From NCBI GenBank assembly GCA_964385195.1, contig CAYLOC010000016.1, positions 1 to 25,427 of the forward strand: 25,427 nt of DNA, given 5' to 3'. Below the pieces are notes generated by a model, which saw only the letters and a program-made list of their open reading frames with translations, had not been told where the DNA came from and searched no databases. This document shows positions 1-10,289 of the stretch, in pieces; position 1 is the stretch's first letter; each line of letters begins with the position of its first letter. The position numbers and the translations under genes are program-made. This stretch comes from CAYLOC01 sp964385195 (GTDB lineage: Bacteria; Actinomycetota; Actinomycetes; Propionibacteriales; Nocardioidaceae).

Positions 1-36
1 GAGGAACTGCGCGTCGAAGTGGGAGAGCTGCCGCAT
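1..36 (-). CDS. Probable WS/DGAT acyltransferase, N-terminal codons only
   Basis: Reading the minus strand from an ATG at 36 gives twelve codons, MRQLSHFDAQFL, before the window edge. The pattern MxxLSxxDAxFL is the usual N-terminus of wax ester synthase/diacylglycerol acyltransferases, which make storage lipids from acyl-CoA in actinobacteria. Only the start is visible, so the HHxxxDG catalytic motif cannot be checked. The gene would diverge from arfB across a gap of 78 bases. No clear ribosome binding site precedes the ATG. The family call rests on one short motif and remains tentative. Confidence 0.5.
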   Translation of the reverse strand, partial: MRQLSHFDAQFL

Positions 37-114
37 ACCAGCAGTGTGACGCACCGCCGGTGCCGGGCCAACATCGGCGGCCGCGCCCAGTAGCCGACGG
101 GTACTGTCGACGCC

Positions 115-540
115 ATGCCCGGTGACGTCGAGGTGGGCCCGGGGACCGTGATTCCCGAGCATGAGCTGCAGTGGCGGTTCTCCCGGTCGAGCGGCCCCGG
201 AGGGCAGTCGGTCAACACCACGGACTCGCGGGTTCAGCTGAGCCTGGATGTCAAGCACACCTCCGCGCTGGACGCCGTGCAGCGGCAACGGGCGCTTGAC
301 CGGCTCGCCGACCGCCTGGCCGACGGGGTCGTGACTGTCACGGCGTCGCAGTTCCGCTCGCAGCTGCGTAACCGGGAGGCGGCCGAGGACCGGCTCGCAC
401 GGTTGCTGCGTACGGCGATCGCGCCCCCGCCCCCGCCGCGGCGCCCGACACGTCCGACCCGCTCCTCACAGCGTCGGCGCCTGGAGAGCAAGCGCCGGCG
501 CGGCGAGATCAAACAGCAGCGCCGCCGCCCGGAGCCCTGA
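115..540 (+). CDS. arfB: Alternative ribosome-rescue factor B (ArfB/YaeJ), peptidyl-tRNA hydrolase
   Basis: This 141-residue protein has the class I release-factor fold and carries the GGQ motif at residues 29-31, inside the conserved context SSGPGGQSVNTTDSRVQL. The GGQ loop hydrolyses the peptidyl-tRNA ester in the ribosomal peptidyl transferase centre. Full release factors also carry codon-recognition domains. This protein lacks them and has instead a basic C-terminal tail (residues 115-141, rich in Arg and Lys) of the kind ArfB inserts into the empty mRNA channel of stalled ribosomes. Length and layout match the family. The ATG at 115 is the only sensible start although its ribosome binding site is weak. 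The next gene is convergent, 29 bases away. Confidence 0.93.
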   Translation: MPGDVEVGPGTVIPEHELQWRFSRSSGPGGQSVNTTDSRVQLSLDVKHTSALDAVQRQRALDRLADRLADGVVTVTASQFRSQLRNREAAEDRLARLLRTAIAPPPPPRRPTRPTRSSQRRRLESKRRRGEIKQQRRRPEP

Positions 541-569
541 CCGTCTGCCGGTGCTGCCCGTAGCAGGTG

Positions 570-1298
570 TCAGTCGCGTCGGGCGGAGAGCAGGCAGAAC
601 ATCGGCCGGTCGCGTTCCGCGGCCAGGGCGGGATCGGCGCGCACCGCCGCTGCCGTCGGCGCCCATTCGATCAGCCGCCGCACCACGAAACCGGCGTCGA
701 TGAACGTGTTGACGGTCGTCCCCAGCGTGCGATGCTGCTTCCGCACGCCAGGGGCCATCCAGTCGGTGACCCGCAGCCCTTCATCGGCGTACCCGTCAAG
801 CGGCCAGACCCGCCGGCCCTCCACCTCGGTCCACTGCGGATGGTGCGGGGCCATGTAGACCGGGTGCTCGAAGGTGACGACGAGCGACCCACCTGGTCGC
901 AGCGCGGCGAAGACCCGCTGTGCGAAGCCGGCGAGGTCGTGCAGGTAATGCAGGACGAGGGCGCTGTAGGCCAGGTCGAATCGCGCGGCCGGCAGCGTGG
1001 TCAGCTCCAGGTCGGCCGAGCGATACTCGATCTCTTTGCTGGTGGTACGCCGACGAGCCTCGGCCAGCATTCGCTCGGAGCCGTCCAATGCGGTGACCGC
1101 AGCGGCACCGGACTCAACCGCCCAGCGTGCGAACGCGCCGAACCCACATCCCAGGTCGATGACCCGGGCGCCGTCGAGGTCCGGCAACAAAGTCTGGACG
1201 TCGGGCCACTCTGGTGCCCCCTCCAGACCTCGCTGCGAGCGCGGGAGCTGCCGGTACCGGGCGAAGAACGCCTCATCGTCGTACATGTTGGGTGCCAT
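570..1298 (-). CDS. Class I SAM-dependent methyltransferase
   Basis: A 242-residue Rossmann-fold methyltransferase. Motif I is VIDLGCGFG at residues 46-54, followed by an acidic strand end (TALDGSERMLA) and motif IV-like LAYSALVLHYLHDL. The family resembles the UbiE/BioC-type small-molecule methyltransferases, and the substrate cannot be told. I chose the ATG at 1298 because the protein then begins MAPNMYDDEAFFARYRQLPRS, which looks like the normal family N-terminus. An in-frame ATG at 1352 would form an ATGA overlap with the stop of the upstream gene but adds 18 residues with no family character. Either way the gene lies directly behind the propeller-like gene on the same strand and may be co-transcribed with it. 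Confidence 0.85.
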   Translation of the reverse strand: MAPNMYDDEAFFARYRQLPRSQRGLEGAPEWPDVQTLLPDLDGARVIDLGCGFGAFARWAVESGAAAVTALDGSERMLAEARRRTTSKEIEYRSADLELTTLPAARFDLAYSALVLHYLHDLAGFAQRVFAALRPGGSLVVTFEHPVYMAPHHPQWTEVEGRRVWPLDGYADEGLRVTDWMAPGVRKQHRTLGTTVNTFIDAGFVVRRLIEWAPTAAAVRADPALAAERDRPMFCLLSARRD

Positions 1299-1348
1299 CA
1301 CGACCCCAGGGTGGCCCACCGATCCCGACGCCCGGCTCAGGGGTCGGG

Positions 1349-2749
1349 TCATCCCGAGAGACCCGCCGGCACCCGAGTCGGCAGGTTGGTCGGTATCGGT
1401 GTTGTCGACGGCTCCGGACTAGGCACCGAGGGCGGGGCCGACGACGACGCCATCGTGGTGGTGGTGGCAGTGGTTGTGGGCGACGACGTCGGTGACGTCG
1501 GTGACGAAGGCTCGGCCGTGGGCGCGGTCGTCGGCGGTGTCGTGGGTGTGGGCGACTCCGTCGGACAGGAGGCTGGCGCGCACGGCCCGCCGATGATCCG
1601 TTGCGCCACCGTCCACTGGCTCCCGTCCCAGTGTTCGATCAGGGGCCGTGACTCTCCGAGGCTGATCTGGTAGTAGCCGACCGCCCACGCATCCGAGGCC
1701 GACACCGAGACGACGTCGGTAAGGCCGGTGCCGAGGGTGCCGACGTTCGGACTCGGCGTACGACGCCATCGGGTGCCGTCCCAGCGGGTGACGAGGGAGG
1801 CGACTCCGGTCCCGCCAACGGCCCAGGCATCGGTGGCAGTCAGGACATCGATTCCCTTGAGCCAGCTGCCATCCGGCGAAGGCGGGTTCGGCGTCGTGCG
1901 CACCGACCAGCGCGTTCCGTCCCAGTGTTCGGCGAGGGGCCGCGACTGCAGGCTCCCGACAGCCGTGATGTCCGTGGCGGAGACGGCGCTCACACCGTCC
2001 AGGCCGGGTATCCTGCCCGGGCTCGGGCTGGGTACCCGCTTCCAGGCCTGCCCGTCCCAGTGTTCGACGAGGGTGAACCAGCACGAGCAGTCCGAGCCGT
2101 ACCCGAAGCCGACCGCCCACACGTTGTCCGGCGCCACCACGACGACGTCCTTCAGGGCGCTTTGTGGGCTGCCGGCCGGCCGCGGCACTGGCACCACCCG
2201 CCAGCGCTTGCCGTCCCAGTGCTCCACCAGGGGCAGCGACGCGACACTTCCGGTGCTGTACAGACCGACAGCCCAGATATCCGATGCGCTGGTTCCGTCG
2301 ATCGCGAGCAGCTGGGCGCCTTCAGAGCCGGGTGAGGGGCTCGGCACCCGCTCCCATGCGCCGTCCCGCCACCGCTCGACCAACGTTCCCGAAGCCGGGT
2401 AGGAGATTCCCACGGCCCATGCTTGTGTTCCCCCGGGTACGGCGACATCGAAGAACTCACCGCGCCCCACCGTGGGGGTGGCGGCCCACCGCTGGCCGTC
2501 CCAGTGCTCGGCAAACGGCCTCGTGTCCGTCTCACCCCGGTAGCCGACGGCCCATACGTCGCTGGGGGATGCCGCAGCCACTGCGTTGAGCCCGCCCTCG
2601 ATCGGCGCACCGGAGGCAGGGAGTCGCCCGGGCTGGTGCCGGTCGGTCGCAGCGACCGGCCAGGTCGTCGTCACCGCCAGCAGTGCTGCCATCAGCAGGA
2701 CGACCGCGATGAGCACCGGGGCGTGCCGCAAGGTCCAACGTTGCCGCAT
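1349..2749 (-). CDS. Secreted seven-repeat beta-propeller-like protein with Ser/Thr/Pro tail
   Basis: This 466-residue protein starts with a signal peptide (hydrophobic residues 11-30, likely cleavage near VAA at 32-34). Residues from about 52 to 390 hold seven copies of a roughly 45-residue unit. Each unit has a D-x-W-A-V-G strand (one reads DITAVG) and then a HWDG-x-x-W-type strand, often ending in VPSPSPG. Seven such units suggest a closed seven-bladed propeller, which is inference from repeat number. Residues after about 395 are almost entirely Thr, Ser and Pro, a typical wall-spanning stalk, with two Cys (PCAPASC) at the junction. No LPxTG signal or terminal membrane helix is visible. 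Function is unknown, with carbohydrate or protein binding at the cell surface a possibility. The ribosome binding site GAAGGGAC lies 7-8 bases before the ATG. Confidence 0.8.
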   Translation of the reverse strand: MRQRWTLRHAPVLIAVVLLMAALLAVTTTWPVAATDRHQPGRLPASGAPIEGGLNAVAAASPSDVWAVGYRGETDTRPFAEHWDGQRWAATPTVGRGEFFDVAVPGGTQAWAVGISYPASGTLVERWRDGAWERVPSPSPGSEGAQLLAIDGTSASDIWAVGLYSTGSVASLPLVEHWDGKRWRVVPVPRPAGSPQSALKDVVVVAPDNVWAVGFGYGSDCSCWFTLVEHWDGQAWKRVPSPSPGRIPGLDGVSAVSATDITAVGSLQSRPLAEHWDGTRWSVRTTPNPPSPDGSWLKGIDVLTATDAWAVGGTGVASLVTRWDGTRWRRTPSPNVGTLGTGLTDVVSVSASDAWAVGYYQISLGESRPLIEHWDGSQWTVAQRIIGGPCAPASCPTESPTPTTPPTTAPTAEPSSPTSPTSSPTTTATTTTMASSSAPPSVPSPEPSTTPIPTNLPTRVPAGLSG

Positions 2750-2808
2750 TCTGTGTCCCTTCGTTCAGGCACCGCGAGAGGCTGGTGGTGTCCGCATATG
2801 AGTCCAGG

Positions 2809-2821
2809 GACGTACGACGTC
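2809..2821. promoter_or_regulatory. Short palindrome upstream of the propeller-like gene
   Basis: GACGT-ACG-ACGTC is a perfect inverted repeat with five-base arms. It lies 60 bases upstream of the propeller-like gene, in the 140-base gap after the first ABC ATPase gene. It could be an operator for the minus-strand gene. Such short GC-rich palindromes also arise by chance, so this is weak. I see nothing else of note in the 2750-2889 gap. Confidence 0.2.
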
Positions 2822-2889
2822 GGGAAAAGGTTGCCCAAAGCCGACGAACCGCCCACCATCCGAATCCTGGGTGCGGACGGCTGGGTCGG

Positions 2890-3969
2890 TCAGTCGGCGA
2901 CCACCAGTGTCGGCACCGGCTCCAGTGCCACCGTGACCCGATCGCCTTGCCGGAGGCTGGACGCCGTCCCCCCGGGGACCTGAGCGGTCAGCCGCACTCC
3001 GTCGCGGGTCTGCACCTGCAGCCGGGTGATCGCCCCGAGGAAACTGCTGGACGTCACGGTGGCCGCCCCCTCGGGATCGGCGGAGACACGTACCGACTCC
3101 GGTCGCACCAGCGCCGTACCTCCACCGGCACGGACTGAACCGGGCAGCAACGGCAGCCGGGTGCCGAAAACCTGGGCGGTCCCGTCGACCACCTCCGCCC
3201 GGACCCGGTTGGTCAGGCCGACGAACTCCGCGACGAACTCGCTCGCCGGGGCCGAGTACAGCGTCTCCGGGGCCGCGATCTGCTCCAGCCGCCCGGCACG
3301 CATGACCCCGACCCGGTCGGCGATCGCCAGCGCCTCCTCCTGGTCGTGCGTCACGAAGAGGGTCGTCGTGCCCACTTCCACCTGCACCCGTCGGATCTCG
3401 TCCCGGAGCTGGGCCCGCACCTTCGCGTCCAACGCTGACAGCGGTTCGTCGAGGAGGAGGACGGACGGCTCGAACGCGAGCGCGCGGGCCAGCGCGACAC
3501 GCTGCTGCTGGCCACCGGAGAGCTGATGGGCGTACCGGTCCGCGTGGGACTGCAGCCCCACCATCTCCAGCATCTCCATCGACCGGTTCCGGCGGGTGTG
3601 TCCGTCAACCTTGCGCATCTTCAACCCGAACTCGACGTTCTGCTGCACGGTCATATGCGGGAAGAGGCTGTAGGCCTGGAAGACCATGCCCATGTCCCGC
3701 CGGTTGGCCGAGACCGTGGAGATGTCGGAGCCGCCGACCAGGACCCGGCCGGAGGACGCGTCCTCCAGGCCCGCGAGGATCCGAAGGGCGGTCGTCTTGC
3801 CGCATCCGGACGGCCCGAGCAGCGCCACCAGCTCCCCCGGCTCGATGGCGAGGTCGAGCCCGTCCAGCGCCGTCACTGTGCCGTAGACCCGGGTCAGCGC
3901 CTGCAGCTGCACCTCGACGCCGCCCGACCGCGCGGCGGTCCGCGCCACCTTCGTCTCGGACTCGGTCAC
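2890..3969 (-). CDS. ABC transporter ATP-binding protein with TOBE domain (Fe3+/polyamine/phosphonate type)
   Basis: A 359-residue ATPase of the PotA/FbpC class. Walker A is GPSGCGKTT at residues 52-60. A Q-loop (MVFQAYSLFPHM), signature LSGGQQQRVALARAL, Walker B VLLLDEPLSALD and the H-loop in VTHDQEEAL all follow in order, so it should be catalytically competent. The C-terminal third is a TOBE domain (TALVRPESVRVS onward), usual in importers of this class. The start is a GTG whose bases overlap the stop of the upstream permease (GTGA), which implies translational coupling. It is the last gene of a four-gene importer operon that begins at 6764. The cargo cannot be read from the ATPase. Confidence 0.93.
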   Translation of the reverse strand: MTESETKVARTAARSGGVEVQLQALTRVYGTVTALDGLDLAIEPGELVALLGPSGCGKTTALRILAGLEDASSGRVLVGGSDISTVSANRRDMGMVFQAYSLFPHMTVQQNVEFGLKMRKVDGHTRRNRSMEMLEMVGLQSHADRYAHQLSGGQQQRVALARALAFEPSVLLLDEPLSALDAKVRAQLRDEIRRVQVEVGTTTLFVTHDQEEALAIADRVGVMRAGRLEQIAAPETLYSAPASEFVAEFVGLTNRVRAEVVDGTAQVFGTRLPLLPGSVRAGGGTALVRPESVRVSADPEGAATVTSSSFLGAITRLQVQTRDGVRLTAQVPGGTASSLRQGDRVTVALEPVPTLVVAD

Positions 3970-4757
3970 GAGGCCCTCCGTCCCTTACGCCGGCTGCCGA
4001 CGAAGGACAGCACGAACAACAGCAGGAACCCGAACGCGAGTGTCGCCAACGACAGGGCGGTGCTCACCCGCGCGTTCCGGAGCCCGTACTGGGCGATGAC
4101 CACCTGCAGCGTGTCGTAGTGCAGCAGCGAGGCGAACGTGTACTCCCCCAAGACCACCGCCACCGCGAGGAACGCGGCGTTGAGGACGGCGGACTTGATG
4201 TTCGGCACGATGATGCGCACGATCACGGTGAACCAGCTCGCGCCGAGGCTGCGCGCCGCCTCGGCGAGCGTGTTGACGTCGAGTACCGACAGCCCGGCGT
4301 CCAACGCCCGGTAGCAGTAGGGCAGCACCAAGATCACGAACGGGAACGTGAGGCTCAACGCGCTTCCGGTGACCAGGTACCACACCCACGCCATCACCGG
4401 CGCGATGCCGACCACGATCACGATTGCGGGGATGGTCAGCGGCAACAGGCACAGGAACTCGACCAGGCGCGACGCTCGCGGCACCCGCAGCCGTACCCAC
4501 ACCATCGTCGGCAGCAGCAGCACCAGCATCAACACGACCGTCAGCGCCGCCAGCTCCACCGACACCCGGATCGCGGCCAGCAGCCGCGGGTCGCTGGCCA
4601 GGGCCGTCCACGCGTCCCAGGTCCCCGCGTTGGCCCGCGGCGCCGTACTGAACCGGAACAGCGAGTACAGCGGGATGCAGAACAACCCTCCGACCACAAT
4701 CAGCACGACGGCACGCAGGATGCTCTGCGACCGCCGCCGCGACGCTGCGGTGCTCAT
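3966..4757 (-). CDS. ABC importer permease 2 (PotC/FbpB-like)
   Basis: A 263-residue inner-membrane permease with about six hydrophobic segments. It has the cytoplasmic EAA loop EAARSLGASWFTVIVRIIVP that docks on the ATPase. I chose the ATG at 4757 rather than the GTG at 4766. The ATG forms an ATGA overlap with the stop of the first permease and has GAGGTGG at a good distance upstream. Two permeases of this type form a heterodimeric channel in the iron, thiamine, polyamine and phosphonate importer group. The gene is the third of the four-gene operon and overlaps the ATPase gene by four bases. Confidence 0.9.
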   Translation of the reverse strand: MSTAASRRRSQSILRAVVLIVVGGLFCIPLYSLFRFSTAPRANAGTWDAWTALASDPRLLAAIRVSVELAALTVVLMLVLLLPTMVWVRLRVPRASRLVEFLCLLPLTIPAIVIVVGIAPVMAWVWYLVTGSALSLTFPFVILVLPYCYRALDAGLSVLDVNTLAEAARSLGASWFTVIVRIIVPNIKSAVLNAAFLAVAVVLGEYTFASLLHYDTLQVVIAQYGLRNARVSTALSLATLAFGFLLLFVLSFVGSRRKGRRAS

Positions 4758-5614
4758 CGCAGCCACCTCGACGTACGTCGTTGTAGCAGTGCATACAGCG
4801 CCATCACGACCGCCACGATGATGATCATCTCCAGCGCGACGGCGAAGCCGATGTTCTTGTGCCCCAGTACCACCTCACTGGTCAGTGCAGTACGGATCTG
4901 CAGCGGCAGGATCGGGTTGCCCTGGGTCACCAGCGCGGCCGCCGTCGCGAACGCGGACATGCCGTTGGCGAACAGCAACAGCGCGCACCCCAGGAACGAC
5001 GGAAGCAGCACCGGACCGCCGACGTAGCGCCAGTACTGCCAGGTCGTCGCGCCGAGGTTCTCCGCGGCCTCCCGCCACTGCGCCCGGATGCCGTCGACGG
5101 CGGGGAGGAACACGATGACCATCAGCGGGATCTGGAAGTAGGTGTAGACCAGGATCAACCCGGTCAGGCTGTACAGCCAGTTGCTGCCGGCCAGGTTGAC
5201 GTCGCCACCGCTCAGCTGCGCCAGCCACTGGGTGACCACTCCGGAGGCGCCGACAGCGGCGATGAACGCGAACGCCAGCATGACGCCCCCGAACTGGGCG
5301 AGTACGCCGGTCAGGCTCGTCACCAGCCGTCGTACCACGCCGTCGGGGTTCGCGGTGGAGACCACGTAGGCCACCAGGGCACCGACGACCGCCCCAACCG
5401 CTGCCGTAACCAGGGCCAGCAGCACCGTGTTCAACGTGATCTCGGCCATGTCAGAGCCGAACAGCGTACGGAACGCGCCGGTGGACAGCCGGCCGTCCTC
5501 ACGGAACGCCCCGACGACCACCACCACCGTCGGGATCAGCAGAAAGACCGTGACGTAGGCGAGAAACGGCACGAGGCCGAGGCCCGAACCGCGCAGTCGT
5601 GCTACCCGCGCCAC
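4754..5614 (-). CDS. ABC importer permease 1 (PotB-like)
   Basis: A 286-residue membrane protein with about six transmembrane segments, the first at roughly residues 13-37 (LVPFLAYVTVFLLIPTVVVV). Its EAA loop reads EAAENLGATTWQYWRYVGGP. It starts with GTG ten bases after the lipoprotein stop, preceded by a GGGG-rich stretch that can act as ribosome binding site. It pairs with the next permease. Family membership is clear (binding-protein-dependent transport permease of the PotB/CysTW group) but the cargo is not. The relatively long external loop between the middle helices (LSGGDVNLAGSNW) is normal for the family. Confidence 0.9.
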   Translation of the reverse strand: MARVARLRGSGLGLVPFLAYVTVFLLIPTVVVVVGAFREDGRLSTGAFRTLFGSDMAEITLNTVLLALVTAAVGAVVGALVAYVVSTANPDGVVRRLVTSLTGVLAQFGGVMLAFAFIAAVGASGVVTQWLAQLSGGDVNLAGSNWLYSLTGLILVYTYFQIPLMVIVFLPAVDGIRAQWREAAENLGATTWQYWRYVGGPVLLPSFLGCALLLFANGMSAFATAAALVTQGNPILPLQIRTALTSEVVLGHKNIGFAVALEMIIIVAVVMALYALLQRRTSRWLR

Positions 5615-5624
5615 GGCCCCGCCC

Positions 5625-6764
5625 CTACCCAGTGACCTCTCCCCAGTGCTTGGACAGGTACGCGGCGGCCTTCTCGGTCTGCTTGTTCGTCGGGATCACC
5701 GGCTTGCCGGACACCGGCGGCAGCTTGTCATAGGCGGCCTTGTCGATCGTCCCCGCCTTCACCATCGCGTCGGCACGGACCGGTCGGGCACCCCCGTGTA
5801 ACCACAGGTTCTGGCCCTGGTCGGAGTACAAGAACTCCTCCCACAACCGGGCTGCGGCCGGGTGCGGCGCGTCCTTGTTGATCGCCTGGAAGTAGTAGCC
5901 TCCGACTACGGCTCCCTTCGGGACGACGACCTTCCAACTCGGCAGCTTCGCGGTCTCCGCCGCGTTCAGGTAGTCCCAGTCGATGACGACGGGTGTCTGG
6001 CCGGACTCGATCGTGGCGGGAGTCGGGTCGACCGGTAAGAAGTTGCCCTTGGCGGCCAGCTTCTTGAAGAACTCGACCCCTGGCGCAACGTCGTTCGCGG
6101 AGCCACCATTGGCGAGCGCGGCCATGACCACGCCGCTGAAGGCGGCGCCAGCCTGGGTCGGGTTACCGTTCAGCGCCACCTTCCCCTTGAACTTCGGCCC
6201 GAGCAGGTCCTGGACGGTCTTCACGCCCGGGACCTTGCTGCTGTCGTACCCGATCGACATATAGCCGCCGTAGTCGTTGACCCATTTTCCGTTGGGGTCC
6301 TTGAACTCCGCCGGGATGTCCTTCCACGTCTCTACCTTGTACGGCGCGAACATGCTGGTGTTCGCCAACGCAACGGACTGTCCGAGGTCGAACACGTCCG
6401 GGGCACGGTCGGTGCCCTTCAGCTGCTTGGCGGCGTTGATCTCGTCCTGGCTCGCGCCGTCGGGCTGGTCGGAGTTGACCTTGATGCCGTACTTCTTGGA
6501 GAAGGTCTTGATGATCGTGCCGTAGTTGGCCCAGTCCGGCGGCAATGCGATGACGTTGAGCTCCCCCTCCTGCTGAGCAGCCTTGACAAGCGTGCTCATG
6601 TCGGAGGCGCTGGTCGCGGTCGACCAGTCCTCCCCGGAGCCGGAGCTGGAACCAGACCCTGACCCGGAGGAGCCATGATCGGAGGCCGGGGGCGAGCACG
6701 CGGCCAAGGAGACGGCAACGGCAGCGACCGAAAGTACTGCCAGCCCGCGGACACGTCGGTTCAC
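5625..6764 (-). CDS. ABC transporter substrate-binding lipoprotein (family 1, Fe3+/phosphonate/polyamine-like)
   Basis: From a GTG at 6764 with GGAGG six bases upstream, this encodes 379 residues. A lipoprotein signal ends in the lipobox LAAC (Cys23), followed by a Ser/Gly linker (residues 30-45). The mature part is a two-lobed type 2 binding protein, with landmarks GELNVIALPPDW, a hinge region near GYDSSKVPGVKTVQDLLGPKFKGKV, and AAARLWEEFLYSDQGQNLW near the end. The sequence resembles the COG1840 group, which binds iron, thiamine, polyamines or 2-aminoethylphosphonate. I see no diagnostic Tyr pair for ferric iron, so I leave the ligand open. The open frame runs further upstream to 7460, but that extension is antisense to fumC. 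The gene heads the operon 6764-2890. Confidence 0.9.
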   Translation of the reverse strand: MNRRVRGLAVLSVAAVAVSLAACSPPASDHGSSGSGSGSSSGSGEDWSTATSASDMSTLVKAAQQEGELNVIALPPDWANYGTIIKTFSKKYGIKVNSDQPDGASQDEINAAKQLKGTDRAPDVFDLGQSVALANTSMFAPYKVETWKDIPAEFKDPNGKWVNDYGGYMSIGYDSSKVPGVKTVQDLLGPKFKGKVALNGNPTQAGAAFSGVVMAALANGGSANDVAPGVEFFKKLAAKGNFLPVDPTPATIESGQTPVVIDWDYLNAAETAKLPSWKVVVPKGAVVGGYYFQAINKDAPHPAAARLWEEFLYSDQGQNLWLHGGARPVRADAMVKAGTIDKAAYDKLPPVSGKPVIPTNKQTEKAAAYLSKHWGEVTG

Positions 6765-6803
6765 AGTGACCTCCGATATGATGTTGTGGACCCTTCGGTA
6801 CGA

Positions 6804-6809
6804 ATCATA
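6804..6809 (-). promoter_or_regulatory. Candidate -10 box for the first ABC importer operon
   Basis: The minus strand reads TATGAT here, one base from the sigma-70 consensus, 40 bases before the lipoprotein GTG. There is no good -35 at 17 bases, so the promoter would depend on an activator or be weak. The 133-base divergent gap between the importer and fumC shows no other clear control element. Confidence 0.3.
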
Positions 6810-6897
6810 GGTGAGGAATGCCCCTCCAGCGCGTTCTTCGGACCAATGTGATGGAGTCGCAACCGGGCGCCGACCGGGCACGTCGTACGGTGAGACC

Positions 6898-8286
<1,389 letters not shown>

Positions 8287-8287
8287 C

Positions 8288-8302
8288 GACCGACGTTCGG
8301 TC
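8288..8302. terminator. Short hairpin between convergent fumC and transglycosylase genes
   Basis: GACCGA-CGT-TCGGTC forms a perfect six-base-pair stem with a three-base loop immediately after the fumC stop. It also touches the stop codon of the convergent gene. Its position suits a bidirectional terminator, but it lacks a T-run and the stem is short. Confidence 0.3.
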
Positions 8303-8951
8303 AGTAGTAGTCGTGGGAGAGCCAGAAGTCCCACGCGCTGCACGGTGTCCCGTAGCTGGCGTCGATATAGGCCAGGCCCCACTCGATCTGGGTGCGCGGG
8401 CTGGTCCGCCAGTCCGCGCCGTACTCGGCCATCTTCTCCGGAGGCAGCGCTTGCGGGATACCGAAGGCCCCGGTGATGGGGTTGGTGGCCTCCGGGTCCC
8501 AGTTGCTCTCGTGGATCCATAGCCGGTCCAGGCAGGAATACTGGGTGCTGTCCCATCCGTACGTCGACAACAGCGCCTGTGCGATCTCGCGGGGGCTGGG
8601 CGGTGGTGCGGTGCTGGTCACTGCCCCGTCGAGCCGCTGACCGGTGGCCGGCATCGGGTCGGGCTTGTCCGCGGGCGGCTTCGACGTGAGGTCCGGCCGT
8701 ACATCGCCCCGGCTGACGTCGTGCCCGTCAGCCCGATCGCCTTCGGCAACGCGTGGCGGTCCTGGGGTGTGCCCGGCACGGGAGGACGCACCCACCGGGG
8801 ACGAGCCTCGCTCCGGCCCGCTCATCCCCAGCGCCGCCACGCCGCCGACACCGCAGGCCAGCGCCATGACGGCACACACTCCCACCACGCGTCCGCGCAG
8901 GCGTCGCCTGGTGCCACGATGCTTCGGACAGGCACGACGAGGTCGTAACAA
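8301..8951 (-). CDS. Membrane-anchored or secreted transglycosylase-like protein
   Basis: A 216-residue protein. A basic N-terminus (MLRPRRACPKHRGTRRRLRGR) is followed by a hydrophobic segment (about 22-42), then a Pro/Ser-rich linker to about residue 120. The C-terminal domain starts with ALLSTYGWDSTQYSCLDRLW and continues HESNWDPEATNPITGAFGIPQ. This is the lysozyme-like SLT fold of actinobacterial peptidoglycan lytic enzymes, with Glu148 of HESNW as the expected catalytic acid and a Cys pair (SCLD and PCSAW) that may form a disulfide. The likely role is cleaving glycan strands outside the membrane. The start is TTG at 8951, supported by AAGGA five bases upstream. The leader is strongly structured (see 8964-9024). 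Confidence 0.85.
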   Translation of the reverse strand: MLRPRRACPKHRGTRRRLRGRVVGVCAVMALACGVGGVAALGMSGPERGSSPVGASSRAGHTPGPPRVAEGDRADGHDVSRGDVRPDLTSKPPADKPDPMPATGQRLDGAVTSTAPPPSPREIAQALLSTYGWDSTQYSCLDRLWIHESNWDPEATNPITGAFGIPQALPPEKMAEYGADWRTSPRTQIEWGLAYIDASYGTPCSAWDFWLSHDYY

Positions 8952-8963
8952 GCGATTCCTTCA

Positions 8964-9024
8964 GGGAGACATCAACGGCCGGGCTGCCCATCAGGGCAAC
9001 CCGACCAGCGTGCGGGTGTCTCCC
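8964..9024 (-). promoter_or_regulatory. Structured RNA leader ending at the ribosome binding site of the transglycosylase gene
   Basis: In the minus-strand transcript, GGGAGACA (9024-9017) can pair perfectly with TGTCTCCC (8971-8964). This eight-base-pair closing helix encloses a 13-base-pair hairpin (9006-8977). The 3' side of the helix ends two bases before the ribosome binding site AAGGA and twelve bases before the TTG start. This two-helix layout beside a ribosome binding site is what a translational switch or thermosensor would look like. It does not match the c-di-AMP (ydaO) riboswitch that controls some actinobacterial cell-wall hydrolases: it is too short and lacks that motif's conserved segments as I remember them. 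Confidence 0.45.
8977..9006 (-). terminator. Strong hairpin after the sugar ABC operon
   Basis: The two 13-base arms, 9006-8994 and 8989-8977, pair over their full length with two G-U pairs, around the loop TGAT. It lies 60 bases beyond the stop of the ATPase gene and could end that transcript. There is no T-run, but many actinobacterial terminators lack one. It is also the inner helix of the leader described for 8964-9024, so the two readings compete. Confidence 0.45.
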
Positions 9025-9066
9025 CCGTCGTGCAAATCGGCCCCGGACAAACCGGACCAGAACAGG

Positions 9067-10287
<1,221 letters not shown>

Positions 10288-10289
10288 GA

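Noticed and set aside
541..569. Terminator between arfB and the methyltransferase
   Set aside because: Only four-base stems can be drawn (for example CTGC with GCAG), which is not enough to claim.
2152..2749. Alternative-frame products within the propeller-like gene
   Set aside because: The repeats at protein level are clear only in the 1349-2749 frame; the others are shadows of the repeated DNA.
8952..9066. c-di-AMP (ydaO) riboswitch upstream of the transglycosylase gene
   Set aside because: The leader is too short and lacks the conserved ydaO segments as I remember them. A covariance-model search would settle it.
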